From positions 29,978 to 93,977 of the forward strand of contig DIUY01000004.1 in NCBI GenBank assembly GCA_002422395.1: DNA of 64,000 nt, in the 5' to 3' direction. Shown piece after piece: positions 26,276 to 35,748 of this stretch; positions within the stretch are counted from its first letter, which is position 1, and every line of letters begins with the position of its first letter. This DNA is from Methylococcaceae bacterium UBA6146. GTDB lineage: Bacteria > Pseudomonadota > Gammaproteobacteria > Methylococcales > Methylomonadaceae. Position numbers and translations under genes: made by a program. A model generated the notes under the pieces. It did not search any database and had not been told where the DNA came from. It saw only the letters and a program-made list of their open reading frames with translations.

Positions 26276-26805
26276 GATTGCGCTCTTTTTGCTGACCAAA
26301 ACTCCCATGCTATGGTCGCCCCTACAATAGCTAGGGCAATCAATGCTTCTATCCAAAAAAAATGTTCGGTAAGTGCGGCAATAACCGCCGAAGTTCCAAG
26401 AAACAAGCCGACCAAGCTAAATCGCCAGCCTACCCGTAACCCATCAAGCATGGTCGCTAATGACAAAATCAGCAGGATGACCAGGCCGGCATCATGCGGC
26501 AAAATACGCTCGGATTTTTCCACCAAAAACGCGCCGCCAACAACTAATAATGATGTGGCCCAATGTATGGATTGCTCCCGCAATATGGTTTTAAAGTCCT
26601 CGGCACTATGTTTTGATTGTACCCAACCAATTAAAATGGCGCATAAGGCGAATACCACAACCATGATTATCCAATAGCCAAAGCCATCGGCAGGGGAGAA
26701 GTCGGTAATGCCGATGCCGACCAATGACAAAATAAGCAATAGGATCAAAATGATTTCTTCAATATGAAATCTTCTTTTTTCGGTAGTTAGAATATTGTCT
26801 GGCAT
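26272..26805 (-). CDS. Small polytopic membrane protein upstream of aroE
   Basis: A 177-residue protein with about six membrane segments after a short hydrophilic start (MPDNILTTEKRRFHIEE). The start ATG 26805 has a strong AGGAGG site seven bases upstream; a longer frame to 26892 lacks this. It shares an ATGA overlap with aroE, so the two are co-translated, but nothing in it suggests a link to shikimate metabolism. Family not recognised. Confidence 0.7.
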   Translation of the reverse strand: MPDNILTTEKRRFHIEEIILILLLILSLVGIGITDFSPADGFGYWIIMVVVFALCAILIGWVQSKHSAEDFKTILREQSIHWATSLLVVGGAFLVEKSERILPHDAGLVILLILSLATMLDGLRVGWRFSLVGLFLGTSAVIAALTEHFFWIEALIALAIVGATIAWEFWSAKRAQS

Positions 26806-26857
26806 CGAACAGCCTCCTGAGCTAAAAGTGATAAATGGACGGGATGCCCATGGGGGT

Positions 26858-27871
26858 TTAATCGCGTAACCAGCGGGCAACGTCTTTGGCAAAATAGGTT
26901 AAAACCGCATCGCTACCAGCCCGTTTGAAGGCGGTTAGCGATTCCAGCACAACTTGCCGCTCATCCAGCCAGCCATTTAATGCGGCGGCTTTGATCATGG
27001 CGTATTCGCCGCTGACTTGATAAGCGAATGTGGGGACGCCATAGCGGTCTTTTATCCGGCGGATAATGTCCAAGTAAGGCATGCCCGGTTTAATCATGAC
27101 CATGTCGGCACCCTCTTGCAAATCCAGTTGCACTTCCCGCAAAGCTTCGTCGGAATTTGCCGGGTCCATTTGATAGCTGTATTTGTTGCTTTTGCCCAAG
27201 TTGCCTGAAGACCCGACAGCATCCCTAAACGGCCCATAGAAGCTGGACGCATATTTTGCAGAATAAGCAAGGATTCGCGTGTTAATGTGGTTGTTCGCCT
27301 CCAATGCTTGCCGTATCGCGCCTATGCGCCCATCCATCATGTCGGATGGTGCGACTATATCAGCGCCTGCTTCGGCATGGGATAAAGCCTGTTTGACTAA
27401 AACCGCTAGGGTTTCATCATTCATAACATAGCCATCTTGGTTGATGAGCCCGTCCTGTCCGTGGGAAGTGAACGGGTCAAGTGCAATGTCAGTAATAATG
27501 CCCAGCTCCGGCACGGCATTTTTTAATGCTCTGACGCTACGTTGGACTAAGCCGTCAGAATTATAGGCTTCATTGGCGTGGGCGGATTTTTTATCGGCGG
27601 CAATCACGGGAAATAAGGCGATAGCAGGAATGCCTAGCTGGTAGATCTCTTCCGCTTCTGCCAGCAGCAAATCGAGTGATAGTCTTTTTATGCCAGGCAT
27701 CGAGGCAATAGCTTGTTTTTGTTGGTCACCTTCGGTAACAAATAATGGGTAGATCAGGTCATCGGCAGACAGGAGATTTTCACGCATTAAGCGCCTGGAA
27801 AAGTCGCTATAGCGCATTCTTCTCATGCGTGTGTTGGGAAAATTGATGTTATTATAAATAGTATTGTCCAT
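26858..27871 (-). CDS. hemB: Delta-aminolevulinic acid dehydratase (porphobilinogen synthase)
   Basis: Condenses two 5-aminolevulinate molecules to porphobilinogen for haem and related tetrapyrroles. The 337-residue length is standard. Motifs are RMRRMRYSDFSRRL at the start, YSAKYASSFYGPFRDAVGS with one Schiff-base Lys, and GADMVMIKPGMPYLD with the other. It lies 52 bases upstream of the membrane-protein/aroE pair on the same strand. Confidence 0.97.
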   Translation of the reverse strand: MDNTIYNNINFPNTRMRRMRYSDFSRRLMRENLLSADDLIYPLFVTEGDQQKQAIASMPGIKRLSLDLLLAEAEEIYQLGIPAIALFPVIAADKKSAHANEAYNSDGLVQRSVRALKNAVPELGIITDIALDPFTSHGQDGLINQDGYVMNDETLAVLVKQALSHAEAGADIVAPSDMMDGRIGAIRQALEANNHINTRILAYSAKYASSFYGPFRDAVGSSGNLGKSNKYSYQMDPANSDEALREVQLDLQEGADMVMIKPGMPYLDIIRRIKDRYGVPTFAYQVSGEYAMIKAAALNGWLDERQVVLESLTAFKRAGSDAVLTYFAKDVARWLRD

Positions 27872-27940
27872 GTCTATGGGTATGTTGTAATTTTTAGTTA
27901 GTCTGGTTAAATTAATATGGGGTTCATTTTAGAGGATTTT

Positions 27941-28585
27941 ATGAAGGCTAAGCACTATATATTATTTGGGATATTTGCATTATTCCTGGGGTTGATGCCA
28001 TTAGGTAAGGCGATCGCGGGCGATTTGCTGCCTCCACAGCAAGCAATAAACGAGGCTTCAGTGCAGTTACAAGAAAGGTTGCAGGATAAGTCTTTTACCA
28101 AGGATTTCGCGAAAATCACCCAGTATGTCAACGATGTCATTAACCCGCATACTGATTTCGACAGGATTGCCGCGCTGGTTTTGGGTAAAACTTGGAAAAC
28201 AGCCACTAATGATGAGCGCGGGCGTTTTAAGAACGAGTTTCAAACTTTATTGGTCAGAACTTACTCCCGCGCTTTTGTCGAATTTAAAGAATGGTCAGTA
28301 CGTTTTTTGCCGTTGGAAATGGAACCAAGTGCAACTAAAGTTATCGTAAAAACCGAAGTTTTGCAGCCTGGCATTAAGCCAGTAGGCGTGGATTATCGTA
28401 TGGTGTTAAGTAATGGCCAGTGGAAAGCTTACGATATTATGATTGAGGGCGTTAGTTTGGTGACTAATTATCGGACGACATTTAGCAATGAAATGCAGAC
28501 AAAGGGATCGCTGAACGCCATTATTGAAAGCTTGGTTAAGCGTAACGCAGAAGCGTTGGCGCCTAAGGCGGCAAAAAAATCCTGA
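27941..28585 (+). CDS. MlaC/Ttg2D-family periplasmic phospholipid-binding protein
   Basis: A 214-residue exported protein: signal peptide MKAKHYILFGIFALFLGLM to about residue 26, then the MlaC domain (FDRIAALVLGKTWKTATNDERGRF, FQTLLVRTYSRAF, YDIMIEGVSLVTNYRTTFSNEM). I chose ATG 27941 with an AGAGG site close upstream rather than the ATG at 27917. MlaC carries phospholipids between outer and inner membrane; no mlaABDEF genes are nearby, so it may be an orphan, or the related HpnM protein of hopanoid producers. Confidence 0.85.
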   Translation: MKAKHYILFGIFALFLGLMPLGKAIAGDLLPPQQAINEASVQLQERLQDKSFTKDFAKITQYVNDVINPHTDFDRIAALVLGKTWKTATNDERGRFKNEFQTLLVRTYSRAFVEFKEWSVRFLPLEMEPSATKVIVKTEVLQPGIKPVGVDYRMVLSNGQWKAYDIMIEGVSLVTNYRTTFSNEMQTKGSLNAIIESLVKRNAEALAPKAAKKS

Positions 28586-28706
28586 TAATAGTTTGAATAT
28601 TTCAAATGCCCGCTGATAACAGGTCGGACAAGGCCTCTTTTCCATATGCCAGCGTAAAGAATGACCGATGTTTTGAGGCTGAATCCCGTTTGTTTCCTTG
28701 GTTGGG

Positions 28707-29684
28707 ATGATTGATTATCAAGCTTTATACAATATGCTGCTTGATGCTAAAGCAGATGCCTGGGTCAAGTTATTGCCCCAGCAAATCGCGCAGGCTTTCG
28801 ATACAGTTAGGCACGGCGATTTGGCGCAGTGGGTTTCATTGCTTCATTCCGTTCCCGAATTGCCTGCTGGGCATGGCCGCTTCTTAAACACTCCCGCTAT
28901 CCAAATAGGCCACTCTTATGATCTGGCTGATAATATCAGTGGCCAGCTGGAGCGGCAACTCAGAGCCTTACATCCTTGGCGCAAAGGCCCTTACCAATTG
29001 TTTGGCATTCATATAGACACCGAATGGCGTTCAGATATGAAATGGGACCGTTTAAGCAATCATATAACCCCTCTTCAGCATCGCCTGGTTTTAGATGTTG
29101 GTTGTGGTAATGGCTATCACTGTTGGCGCATGTTAGGTGCAGGTGCAAAAATGGTGGTCGGTATAGATCCTATGTTACTTAATGTAATGCAGTTTCAGGT
29201 GGTCAAGAAGCTGTATGGGGAGGCGCCGGTTTATGTTTTGCCTTTAGGTATAGAAGATGTGCCTTATGGGCTAAAAGCATTTGATACGGTGTTCTCTATG
29301 GGAGTGTTGTATCACCGGCGCTCGCCTATTGACCATCTAATCGAGTTGAGGGATTGTTTGCGTGCTGGAGGTGAGTTAGTGCTGGAGACGTTAGTTATTG
29401 ATGGTGGTTTAGGTGAAATACTCGTGCCAGAAGGCCGGTATGCCAAAATGCGAAATGTCTGGTTCTTACCCAGTTGTGGCACACTGATGAGTTGGCTGAA
29501 GCGTTGCGGTTTTGTCAATATTCGGCTGATTGACGTCACTGCCACCCGTATTGATGAGCAGCGAAGCACGGAATGGATGCGGTTTCATTCATTGCAGGAT
29601 TTTCTTGATCTACAAAATCCACAGTTAACCTGTGAAGGGCTACCCGCCCCTAAGCGGGCTATTATCATTGCTAACAGTGCTTAA
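28707..29684 (+). CDS. cmoB: tRNA U34 carboxymethyltransferase
   Basis: Transfers a carboxymethyl group from carboxy-SAM to hydroxyuridine-34 of tRNA. The 325-residue protein has the family patches PWRKGPYQLFGIHIDTEWRS and KWDRLSNHITPL, the cofactor motif LDVGCGNGYHCWRM and FSMGVLYHRRSPIDHL. ATG 28707 gives MIDYQALY, matching the E. coli start MIDFGNFY; a TTG nine bases upstream is less likely. cmoA is not adjacent. Confidence 0.95.
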   Translation: MIDYQALYNMLLDAKADAWVKLLPQQIAQAFDTVRHGDLAQWVSLLHSVPELPAGHGRFLNTPAIQIGHSYDLADNISGQLERQLRALHPWRKGPYQLFGIHIDTEWRSDMKWDRLSNHITPLQHRLVLDVGCGNGYHCWRMLGAGAKMVVGIDPMLLNVMQFQVVKKLYGEAPVYVLPLGIEDVPYGLKAFDTVFSMGVLYHRRSPIDHLIELRDCLRAGGELVLETLVIDGGLGEILVPEGRYAKMRNVWFLPSCGTLMSWLKRCGFVNIRLIDVTATRIDEQRSTEWMRFHSLQDFLDLQNPQLTCEGLPAPKRAIIIANSA

Positions 29685-29791
29685 TTAATAGCCCATAACC
29701 CTTGAAACCCTCTCGTATAATGTGCAGTATTTGTTACGTTGACATGGGTTTTTTTCATTATCACCAACCTCTGCTGTAAAAAATAATAGAT

Positions 29792-30721
29792 ATGGGACGA
29801 TATGATCGCAACAAGTTAAAAAAATCAGGGCGTTATCGAGATGATGTGGCTACTGATAGGCAATCTGTCAGTGCGAAAAGTAAAGGCATCAATATCTTTG
29901 TCGTTATTGCACTTGTTGTTGGTGCCGTTGCTGTTGGCTTTTTGGGCGCTAAGCTAAATGAAAGTGACATAAGTTTAGGGGCACTGATAAGGCCATTTTT
30001 AGCAGAAAAGAATGAGCCTGAACAATCTGGCGACAATAGGTTAAGCGATGCGAAATTGGAGGCGGCGCCATTGGAGCCGCGTTCGGTGGATGATGGTTTG
30101 CAAGAATTGCAACAGGGACAAGAGGTGGTCATTTTGCCAGAACTTGACAGCAGTGATGGGCAAATACGCGAGGCTATAATAGCCGTTGCCCCCGCATTGT
30201 CCCAATGGTTGGATGCGGATCACCTCATCAGGAAATATATGGCAGTTGTCAATGATTTTGCCCAAGGAGTCAGGGTGGCAAAACATTTGAATTTCATTGC
30301 GCTCAAAGAGCCTTTTATGGTTGAGCAGCAGGGTGCGGAGTTTTTTGTTGCCGCCCAAAGCTATCAGCGATATAACAACTTGGCTCAGGCTATAAACGCT
30401 ATCGACATACCTGCGATGGTCGCCGTATATCAACGGTTTAGGCCGTTGTTGCTTCAGGTTTTCGCTGAATTCAGTTATCCGGATGGTTATAACTTGGATG
30501 ATATATTCATTAAGGCGGCTGCCGAAATTTTGACGGCACCTATTATTGAACAGCCAATCGCCCTAGTTAAGTATTCACTACGTTACCGGTATGCTGATCC
30601 TGAGCTTGAGGCATTGGGCCCTGTGCAAAAGCAAATGTTACGGATGGGGGCGGAAAATACTCGGCTTATTCAAAACAAAATGCGAATGTTGGTTGATGAG
30701 TTGGTTAGCTCAAAAGGATAG
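29792..30721 (+). CDS. DUF3014 family membrane-anchored protein
   Basis: A 309-residue protein with a basic N-terminus, one membrane segment near residues 34-52 (INIFVVIALVVGAVAVGFL), an acidic linker, and a helical domain from about residue 120 (LSQWLDADHLIRKYMAVVNDFAQG, YQRFRPLLLQVFAEFSYPDG). This fits the DUF3014 family; its function is unknown. The main domain is predicted to be periplasmic. Confidence 0.8.
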   Translation: MGRYDRNKLKKSGRYRDDVATDRQSVSAKSKGINIFVVIALVVGAVAVGFLGAKLNESDISLGALIRPFLAEKNEPEQSGDNRLSDAKLEAAPLEPRSVDDGLQELQQGQEVVILPELDSSDGQIREAIIAVAPALSQWLDADHLIRKYMAVVNDFAQGVRVAKHLNFIALKEPFMVEQQGAEFFVAAQSYQRYNNLAQAINAIDIPAMVAVYQRFRPLLLQVFAEFSYPDGYNLDDIFIKAAAEILTAPIIEQPIALVKYSLRYRYADPELEALGPVQKQMLRMGAENTRLIQNKMRMLVDELVSSKG

Positions 30722-30888
30722 GTTGATTTTGATTGATAGGTGGCGCAGGTTGAGAGGGGGACGTCATTTTGAAATCCATTGTTACATCATTACTATAGGG
30801 GAAAATGGCGGGGTAGGCATTAAGGCTTTAGCAGTATCCCCTGGCTGGGCAAATGTAATGCTTATCTGCTCAGCCAAGGCGACAGTTG

Positions 30889-31176
30889 TTAGTTTTTGCC
30901 TGTTTTTGGGAGTGGACTGGTGGCGTCATTTAATAAGATATCGTGTTTATTGATCTCGATAGTTTTTTCGCCAATACCTGGAACTTCCAATAAGTCTTCT
31001 AATGTTTTGAATGAGTGTTTTTCAGTTCTGTATTTGATGATAGCTTCAGCTTTTTTAGGGCCAATGCCAGATAAAGCATCTGAAATGGTTTTTGCATCAG
31101 CGGTGTTGACATTGACAGGAGAAGCGGCAATGTTAAATGCGCACAGGGAGAGTATTGTTGCCAAGAGATGTTTCAT
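30889..31176 (-). CDS. ComEA-like exported helix-hairpin-helix protein
   Basis: A 95-residue protein with a signal peptide (to about residue 18) and two helix-hairpin-helix motifs, ALSGIGPKKAEAII and LLEVPGIGEKTI, preceded by VNVNTADA. This is the ComEA-type DNA-binding unit; such small periplasmic proteins bind incoming DNA in naturally competent bacteria. dprA elsewhere in the window would fit the same process. Confidence 0.9.
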   Translation of the reverse strand: MKHLLATILSLCAFNIAASPVNVNTADAKTISDALSGIGPKKAEAIIKYRTEKHSFKTLEDLLEVPGIGEKTIEINKHDILLNDATSPLPKTGKN

Positions 31177-31647
31177 TGTTTTTCCTTAACTAAGGGCTAG
31201 ATAGAGTGAATTTAAGTGCTGCTGGTTTCGACGAATAGCCCATGCTTAGAATTAAGCAATGGGCTATTCGGCAGGGGATTGTAGTGGCTTGTTGTGAAGG
31301 TAATGTGAAGGTGGCAAATAAATTTTCGTAGCCCTTAATTTGATCTAGTTAAGGTTCTCGCCTTTTTCCAGTAATGGCCTTATTTGGGTTCTGGTCAGTT
31401 TTATAACTAACCATTATGTTTTGATCAAATTGGATTGTGGTGTCAGTAAAGACGAGTGTTTAAGGCTGGTGTAATAGCATGATTTTATATGTTATTTCTG
31501 TTATCAGTAACCTCGCAGCTCGATTTTAGTGGTGTCTGTGAGGATATTCGGCATTGACAGCCGTCCCCTTTCTCCTTTACAGTTATGTTCGCAAAACAAT
31601 TATGCAATCAACTATAACAATTAATATAACCCTTCGGAGCACATATC
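31177..31647. promoter_or_regulatory. Upstream region of hps with a palindrome and a possible sigma-70 promoter
   Basis: The 471-base gap has no gene. A 17-pair inverted repeat (CGAATAGCCCATGCTTA at 31232 and its near-complement ending at 31270) has no T run and looks like a dispersed palindrome. TTGACA at 31554-31559 followed after 18 bases by TACAGT (31578-31583) is a plausible promoter 65 bases before hps. A CGGAG ribosome site precedes ATG 31648. Confidence 0.4.
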
Positions 31648-32295
31648 ATGGCTAGACCATTAATTCAGATGGCATTGGATTCATTAGATTTTGACGCAAC
31701 AGTTGCACTTGCAGAACAAGTGGCGCCACATGTTGATATTTTTGAAATCGGAACTCCATGCATTAAACACAATGGCATCAATCTGCTTAAAACTCTGAGA
31801 GCAAAATTCCCAGATAAGTTGATTCTTGTTGACCTTAAAACAATGGATGCAGGCGAATACGAAGCAACTCCTTTTTATGCAGCCGGCGCTGATATTTGTA
31901 CAGTGCTTGGCGTGTCTGGTCTTGCAACCTGTATGGGTGTTATTAAAGCAGCAAATGCTTATGGTGCAGAAGCCCAAATTGACTTGATTAATGTTGAAGA
32001 CAAAATCGCTTGTGCCCGTGCAACAGCTGAAGCAGGCGCCCACATTATGGGTATCCATACAGGCCTTGATGCCCAAGCCGCAGGCCATACACCATTCTCT
32101 GATTTGAACGATATTGCTGGATTAGGCTTAAATGTCAGAATTTCAGTTGCGGGTGGTATTAAGGCCGCAACTGTTCAAGATGTTGTTAAATCTGGTGCAA
32201 ACATTATCGTTGTTGGTGCTGCTATCTACGGTGCGCCATCACCAGCTGAAGCTGCTCGTGAAATTCGCGAATTGGTTGATGCTACTGAGGTTTAA
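31648..32295 (+). CDS. hps: 3-Hexulose-6-phosphate synthase
   Basis: Joins formaldehyde and ribulose 5-phosphate to hexulose 6-phosphate, the fixation step of the RuMP pathway. The 215-residue TIM barrel has VDLKTMDAGEYEA at residues 60-72, with the Asp-x-Lys-x-x-Asp catalytic set of the orotidine-decarboxylase superfamily, DIFEIGTPCIKHNG at the start and SVAGGIKAATVQ near the phosphate site. hpi follows after two bases, the usual pair. Confidence 0.97.
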   Translation: MARPLIQMALDSLDFDATVALAEQVAPHVDIFEIGTPCIKHNGINLLKTLRAKFPDKLILVDLKTMDAGEYEATPFYAAGADICTVLGVSGLATCMGVIKAANAYGAEAQIDLINVEDKIACARATAEAGAHIMGIHTGLDAQAAGHTPFSDLNDIAGLGLNVRISVAGGIKAATVQDVVKSGANIIVVGAAIYGAPSPAEAAREIRELVDATEV

Positions 32296-32297
32296 TA

Positions 32298-32831
32298 ATG
32301 CATCAGCAACTTGTGGTAGAGAAGATATCAAGTATTCTTGAAGCTACAGATAACACTTATGATGTAAAGCTTACCCAATTGCTGGATGGCGCCAAGCGTA
32401 TATTTATTGCGGGAGCGGGCCGATCAAAGCTAGTCGGCAATTTCTTTGCTATGCGGCTCGTTCATGGTGGTTACGATGTAAGTGTTGTTGGCGAAATTGT
32501 CACTCCAAGTATTAAGAACGGCGACTTGCTGATTATTATCTCTGGGTCTGGCGAGACCGAGCAGTTAATAGCATTTACTAAGAGTGCTAAAAAAGTAGGT
32601 GCTAACATCGTATTGATTTCTGCGAAGTCTGAATCGACCATTGGTGATTTGGCTGATGCTGTGTTCCAAATTGGCCGTTCGGAGCAATATGGAAAAGTCT
32701 ATGGCATGCCAATGGGCACAGTGTTTGAGCTTTCTACTTTACTTTTTTTAGAAGCAACCGTTTCCCATATTATTCACGATAAAGGTATTCCTGAAGAAAT
32801 AATGAGAGAACGGCACGCAAATTTAGAGTGA
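32298..32831 (+). CDS. hpi: 6-Phospho-3-hexuloisomerase
   Basis: Converts hexulose 6-phosphate to fructose 6-phosphate. The 177-residue protein is a single SIS domain, with FIAGAGRSKLVGNFFAMRLVHGG and IISGSGETEQLIAFTKSAKKVGA as the sugar-phosphate loops and ERHANLE at the end, as in known Hpi/HxlB. It is co-transcribed with hps and followed by a strong terminator. Confidence 0.97.
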   Translation: MHQQLVVEKISSILEATDNTYDVKLTQLLDGAKRIFIAGAGRSKLVGNFFAMRLVHGGYDVSVVGEIVTPSIKNGDLLIIISGSGETEQLIAFTKSAKKVGANIVLISAKSESTIGDLADAVFQIGRSEQYGKVYGMPMGTVFELSTLLFLEATVSHIIHDKGIPEEIMRERHANLE

Positions 32832-32836
32832 TGTTT

Positions 32837-32872
32837 AAGGAACGAGTGGCTAGCCCACTCGTTCCTTTTTTG
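32837..32872 (+). terminator. Rho-independent terminator after hpi
   Basis: GGAACGAGTGG pairs with CCACTCGTTCC around a short loop, then six T residues. It separates hps-hpi from tkt. Confidence 0.92.
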
Positions 32873-32967
32873 TTAAACCATAAAAAGAATATTTTGTGAC
32901 AGAATCACTCAGATGATGAAGGTCACCATACGTAATTTATAAAATACAGTATTATAAGGAGAACAAT

Positions 32968-34962
32968 ATGACTTCGCGCCGAGAATTAGCGAATGCCATA
33001 CGGGCTTTGAGCATGGATGCCGTACAAAAAGCAAACTCTGGACATCCAGGCGCGCCAATGGGTATGGCTGACATCGCTGAAGTTTTGTGGAATGATTTTA
33101 TGTCCCACAATCCGACTAATCCAAAATGGTCGAATCGTGATCGTTTCGTTCTTTCCAATGGCCATGGCTCAATGCTTATTTATTCGCTGTTGCATTTGAC
33201 AGGATACGATTTGCCTATTGAGGAGTTGAAGAATTTTCGCCAGTTACATTCGAGAACGCCTGGACATCCTGAATATGGGTATGCGCCTGGTGTTGAAACA
33301 ACAACTGGCCCTTTAGGCCAGGGCATAACTAATGCTGTTGGTATGGCAATTGCTGAAAAGGCATTAGCAGCCCAATTTAACCGAGATGGGCATAAAATCG
33401 TTGATCATAAAACCTATGTTTTTATGGGCGATGGTTGCTTAATGGAAGGTATATCTCATGAAGCTTGTTCGTTAGCAGGCACTCTTGGGTTAGGTAATTT
33501 GATCGCATTTTGGGATGACAACGGAATCTCAATTGATGGTCATGTAGATGGTTGGTTTACAGACAATACGCCCATGCGCTTTGAGTCTTATGGCTGGCAT
33601 GTTATCGCCGATGTCGATGGCCATGATTCCCAAGCAATAGCCAAAGCTATAGAAATGGCAGCGGCTATGACCGACAAACCAACACTTATTTGCTGCAAAA
33701 CCACCATTGGCTTTGGATCACCAAACAAAGCCGGCACCCATGCCTGTCATGGCGCAGCTTTAGGTGATGCTGAAGTTAACTTAACAAAAGCAGCGTTAGG
33801 CTGGGATCATGGGCCATTTGAAATACCTGCTAGTGTTTATGCTGGTTGGGACGCAAAGGCGAAGGGTTCTGAAGCCGAGAAAGAGTGGAATGATAAGTTT
33901 GCTGCTTATAAAGCCGCGCATCCCGAATTGGCGTCTGAATATGAGCGCCGCATGGCTGGCGATTTGCCTGCAAATTGGGCAGTTGATGCCGATGCGTTTG
34001 TTAGTGCTGTAAATGCTGAAGCAAAAACAACCGCTTCACGTTTGTCCTCATTAGCCGCTATTGAAGGCTTTGCGAAATTATTGCCTGAAATTTTTGGTGG
34101 CTCTGCTGATTTAGGCTGTTCAAATATGACTGAATGGTCTGGATATAGGCCAATGCGTGCTAACAAACCAGATGCTAATTATATCAATTATGGTGTACGT
34201 GAATTTGGTATGTCGGCGATTATGAACGGCATCGCGTTGCATAGTGGCTTAGTTCCTTTTGGCGCAACGTTCTTGATGTTCTCAGAATATGCACGTAATG
34301 CGTTACGTATGGCTTCTTTGATGAAGATACGCTCTATATTTGTTTACACTCATGATTCTATTGGTCTGGGTGAAGATGGGCCTACGCATCAACCAATTGA
34401 ACAAACTGCCACCTTACGGTTGATCCCGGGTATGCAAGTTTGGCGTCCGTGTGATGCGGTGGAAACAACTGTTTCTTGGAAAGCTGCGATTGAACGCAAA
34501 GATGGCCCATCCGTATTAGTATTTTCACGTCAAAATTTAACCCATATGCCCCGTACTCAAGAGCAGATTGATGCTATTTCACGTGGTGGTTATGTATTAA
34601 AAGATGTGGATGGTCAGCCTGATGCAATTATCATTGCTACCGGATCGGAGGTTGAATTGGCTGTAAAAGCAGCCGAAGAACTGAATGGAAAAGGTAAGAA
34701 AGTACGTGTTGTTTCAATGCCATCTACCAATATATTTGATGCACAAGATGCGGCTTACCGCGAATCAGTGTTGCCTTCTTGCGTAACCAAACGTATAGCT
34801 GTAGAAGCGGGTGTAACTGATGGTTGGTGGAAGTACGTGGGAACTAATGGTAGGGTTGTAGGGTTAGATCGTTTTGGAGAGTCAGCCCCCGCAGGTCAAC
34901 TTTTTAAAGAATTTGGTTTCACTGTTGAAAATGTAGTCAATAACGTAGAAGCAGTGCTTTAA
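32968..34962 (+). CDS. tkt: Transketolase
   Basis: Thiamine diphosphate enzyme that regenerates pentose phosphates in the RuMP cycle. The 664-residue length is standard. Motifs are NSGHPGAPMGMADI, HSRTPGHPEYGYAPGVETTTGPLGQG, the cofactor-binding GDGCLMEGISHEACSLAG, and the transketolase middle-domain THDSIGLGEDGPTHQP. It starts a second transcription block with the two repeat-protein genes and tal. An AAGGAGA site precedes ATG 32968. Confidence 0.97.
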   Translation: MTSRRELANAIRALSMDAVQKANSGHPGAPMGMADIAEVLWNDFMSHNPTNPKWSNRDRFVLSNGHGSMLIYSLLHLTGYDLPIEELKNFRQLHSRTPGHPEYGYAPGVETTTGPLGQGITNAVGMAIAEKALAAQFNRDGHKIVDHKTYVFMGDGCLMEGISHEACSLAGTLGLGNLIAFWDDNGISIDGHVDGWFTDNTPMRFESYGWHVIADVDGHDSQAIAKAIEMAAAMTDKPTLICCKTTIGFGSPNKAGTHACHGAALGDAEVNLTKAALGWDHGPFEIPASVYAGWDAKAKGSEAEKEWNDKFAAYKAAHPELASEYERRMAGDLPANWAVDADAFVSAVNAEAKTTASRLSSLAAIEGFAKLLPEIFGGSADLGCSNMTEWSGYRPMRANKPDANYINYGVREFGMSAIMNGIALHSGLVPFGATFLMFSEYARNALRMASLMKIRSIFVYTHDSIGLGEDGPTHQPIEQTATLRLIPGMQVWRPCDAVETTVSWKAAIERKDGPSVLVFSRQNLTHMPRTQEQIDAISRGGYVLKDVDGQPDAIIIATGSEVELAVKAAEELNGKGKKVRVVSMPSTNIFDAQDAAYRESVLPSCVTKRIAVEAGVTDGWWKYVGTNGRVVGLDRFGESAPAGQLFKEFGFTVENVVNNVEAVL

Positions 34963-35049
34963 TTCTAAAACAACATTTGCAAGAGGCATGTAATATAGCT
35001 GAATATATTAATGCCTCTGTACATTTGTACAGGCTTATAGGAGAACAAC

Positions 35050-35745
35050 GTGAAAAGTAATAATTTAACAAATAGTTTGTTTGCTGTCCTGTTTCTAGCT
35101 AGTCCCTTAGTTGGTGCAGATCAAAAGTATCCCGCAGCAGATTTTCAGCCTGAAGTTATTTATCAGGATGCTGATTATATTTCGAAAAATAGCCAATCAA
35201 CCGAGCGACACTCATCATCTTCAGAAAGCAATGCAGCAGATTCAAAGTATCCTGCAGCAAATTTTCAACCTCAAGTTGTTTATGCGGATCCTGACTATAA
35301 GCATAGTAGCTCGGTTGTTGTTGATGCTAAGTTGGTTGAAAATGAGTCTGGTGTTAATAAAAATAAAGATCAAGATCAAGCAGTCGATACAAATAAGGCC
35401 GAGACAAGTAAGAATGAGAAATCATCGTCAAGTTATCTAATTGGTATTCTGGGTCTTGCCGCAATTGGTGTGTTCTTTTTCAGAAAACAAACCCAATCAG
35501 CCTCTAAAAAAGCCGAGCGGGATGAGCCTGTACAATTTCAAGGTGCACAAAAGCTTACAGGAGTTGCCAGATACCTAAACAAAACGTCAGGTACCGGTGT
35601 TTCCCGTTATGTGGAAAAGCAAGTTAAGTCCGCAGTAGCGGTAACTGGTGTCGCAAAGTATATGGCAAAACAAGTTACAGCGACAAAAGCCAGCGCAATA
35701 CAAGCAGCAACTGGAGTTGAAAAATACATGCGTAACCGGGGGTAA
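35050..35745 (+). CDS. Bitopic repeat protein A of the RuMP block (TGVxKY family)
   Basis: I do not recognise this 231-residue protein. Residues 1-23 are a signal peptide. Two copies of a motif (KYPAADFQPEVIYQDADY at 26-43; KYPAANFQPQVVYADPDY at 66-83) are spaced exactly 40 residues apart in the predicted periplasmic part. A Ser/Asn/Lys-rich linker leads to a membrane segment at 128-144, followed by basic residues, placing the rest in the cytoplasm. There, four copies of a 9-residue motif occur: TGVARYLNK (170), TGVSRYVEK (182), TGVAKYMAK (199) and TGVEKYMRN (221). It lies 87 bases after tkt and three bases before the related gene B. An anchoring or scaffold role is inference. Confidence 0.85.
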   Translation: MKSNNLTNSLFAVLFLASPLVGADQKYPAADFQPEVIYQDADYISKNSQSTERHSSSSESNAADSKYPAANFQPQVVYADPDYKHSSSVVVDAKLVENESGVNKNKDQDQAVDTNKAETSKNEKSSSSYLIGILGLAAIGVFFFRKQTQSASKKAERDEPVQFQGAQKLTGVARYLNKTSGTGVSRYVEKQVKSAVAVTGVAKYMAKQVTATKASAIQAATGVEKYMRNRG

Positions 35746-35748
35746 TCA

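Noticed and set aside
30591..30953. A 120-codon frame overlapping the end of the DUF3014 gene and the comEA-like gene
   Set aside because: No ribosome site, no motif, and both overlapped genes are well supported.
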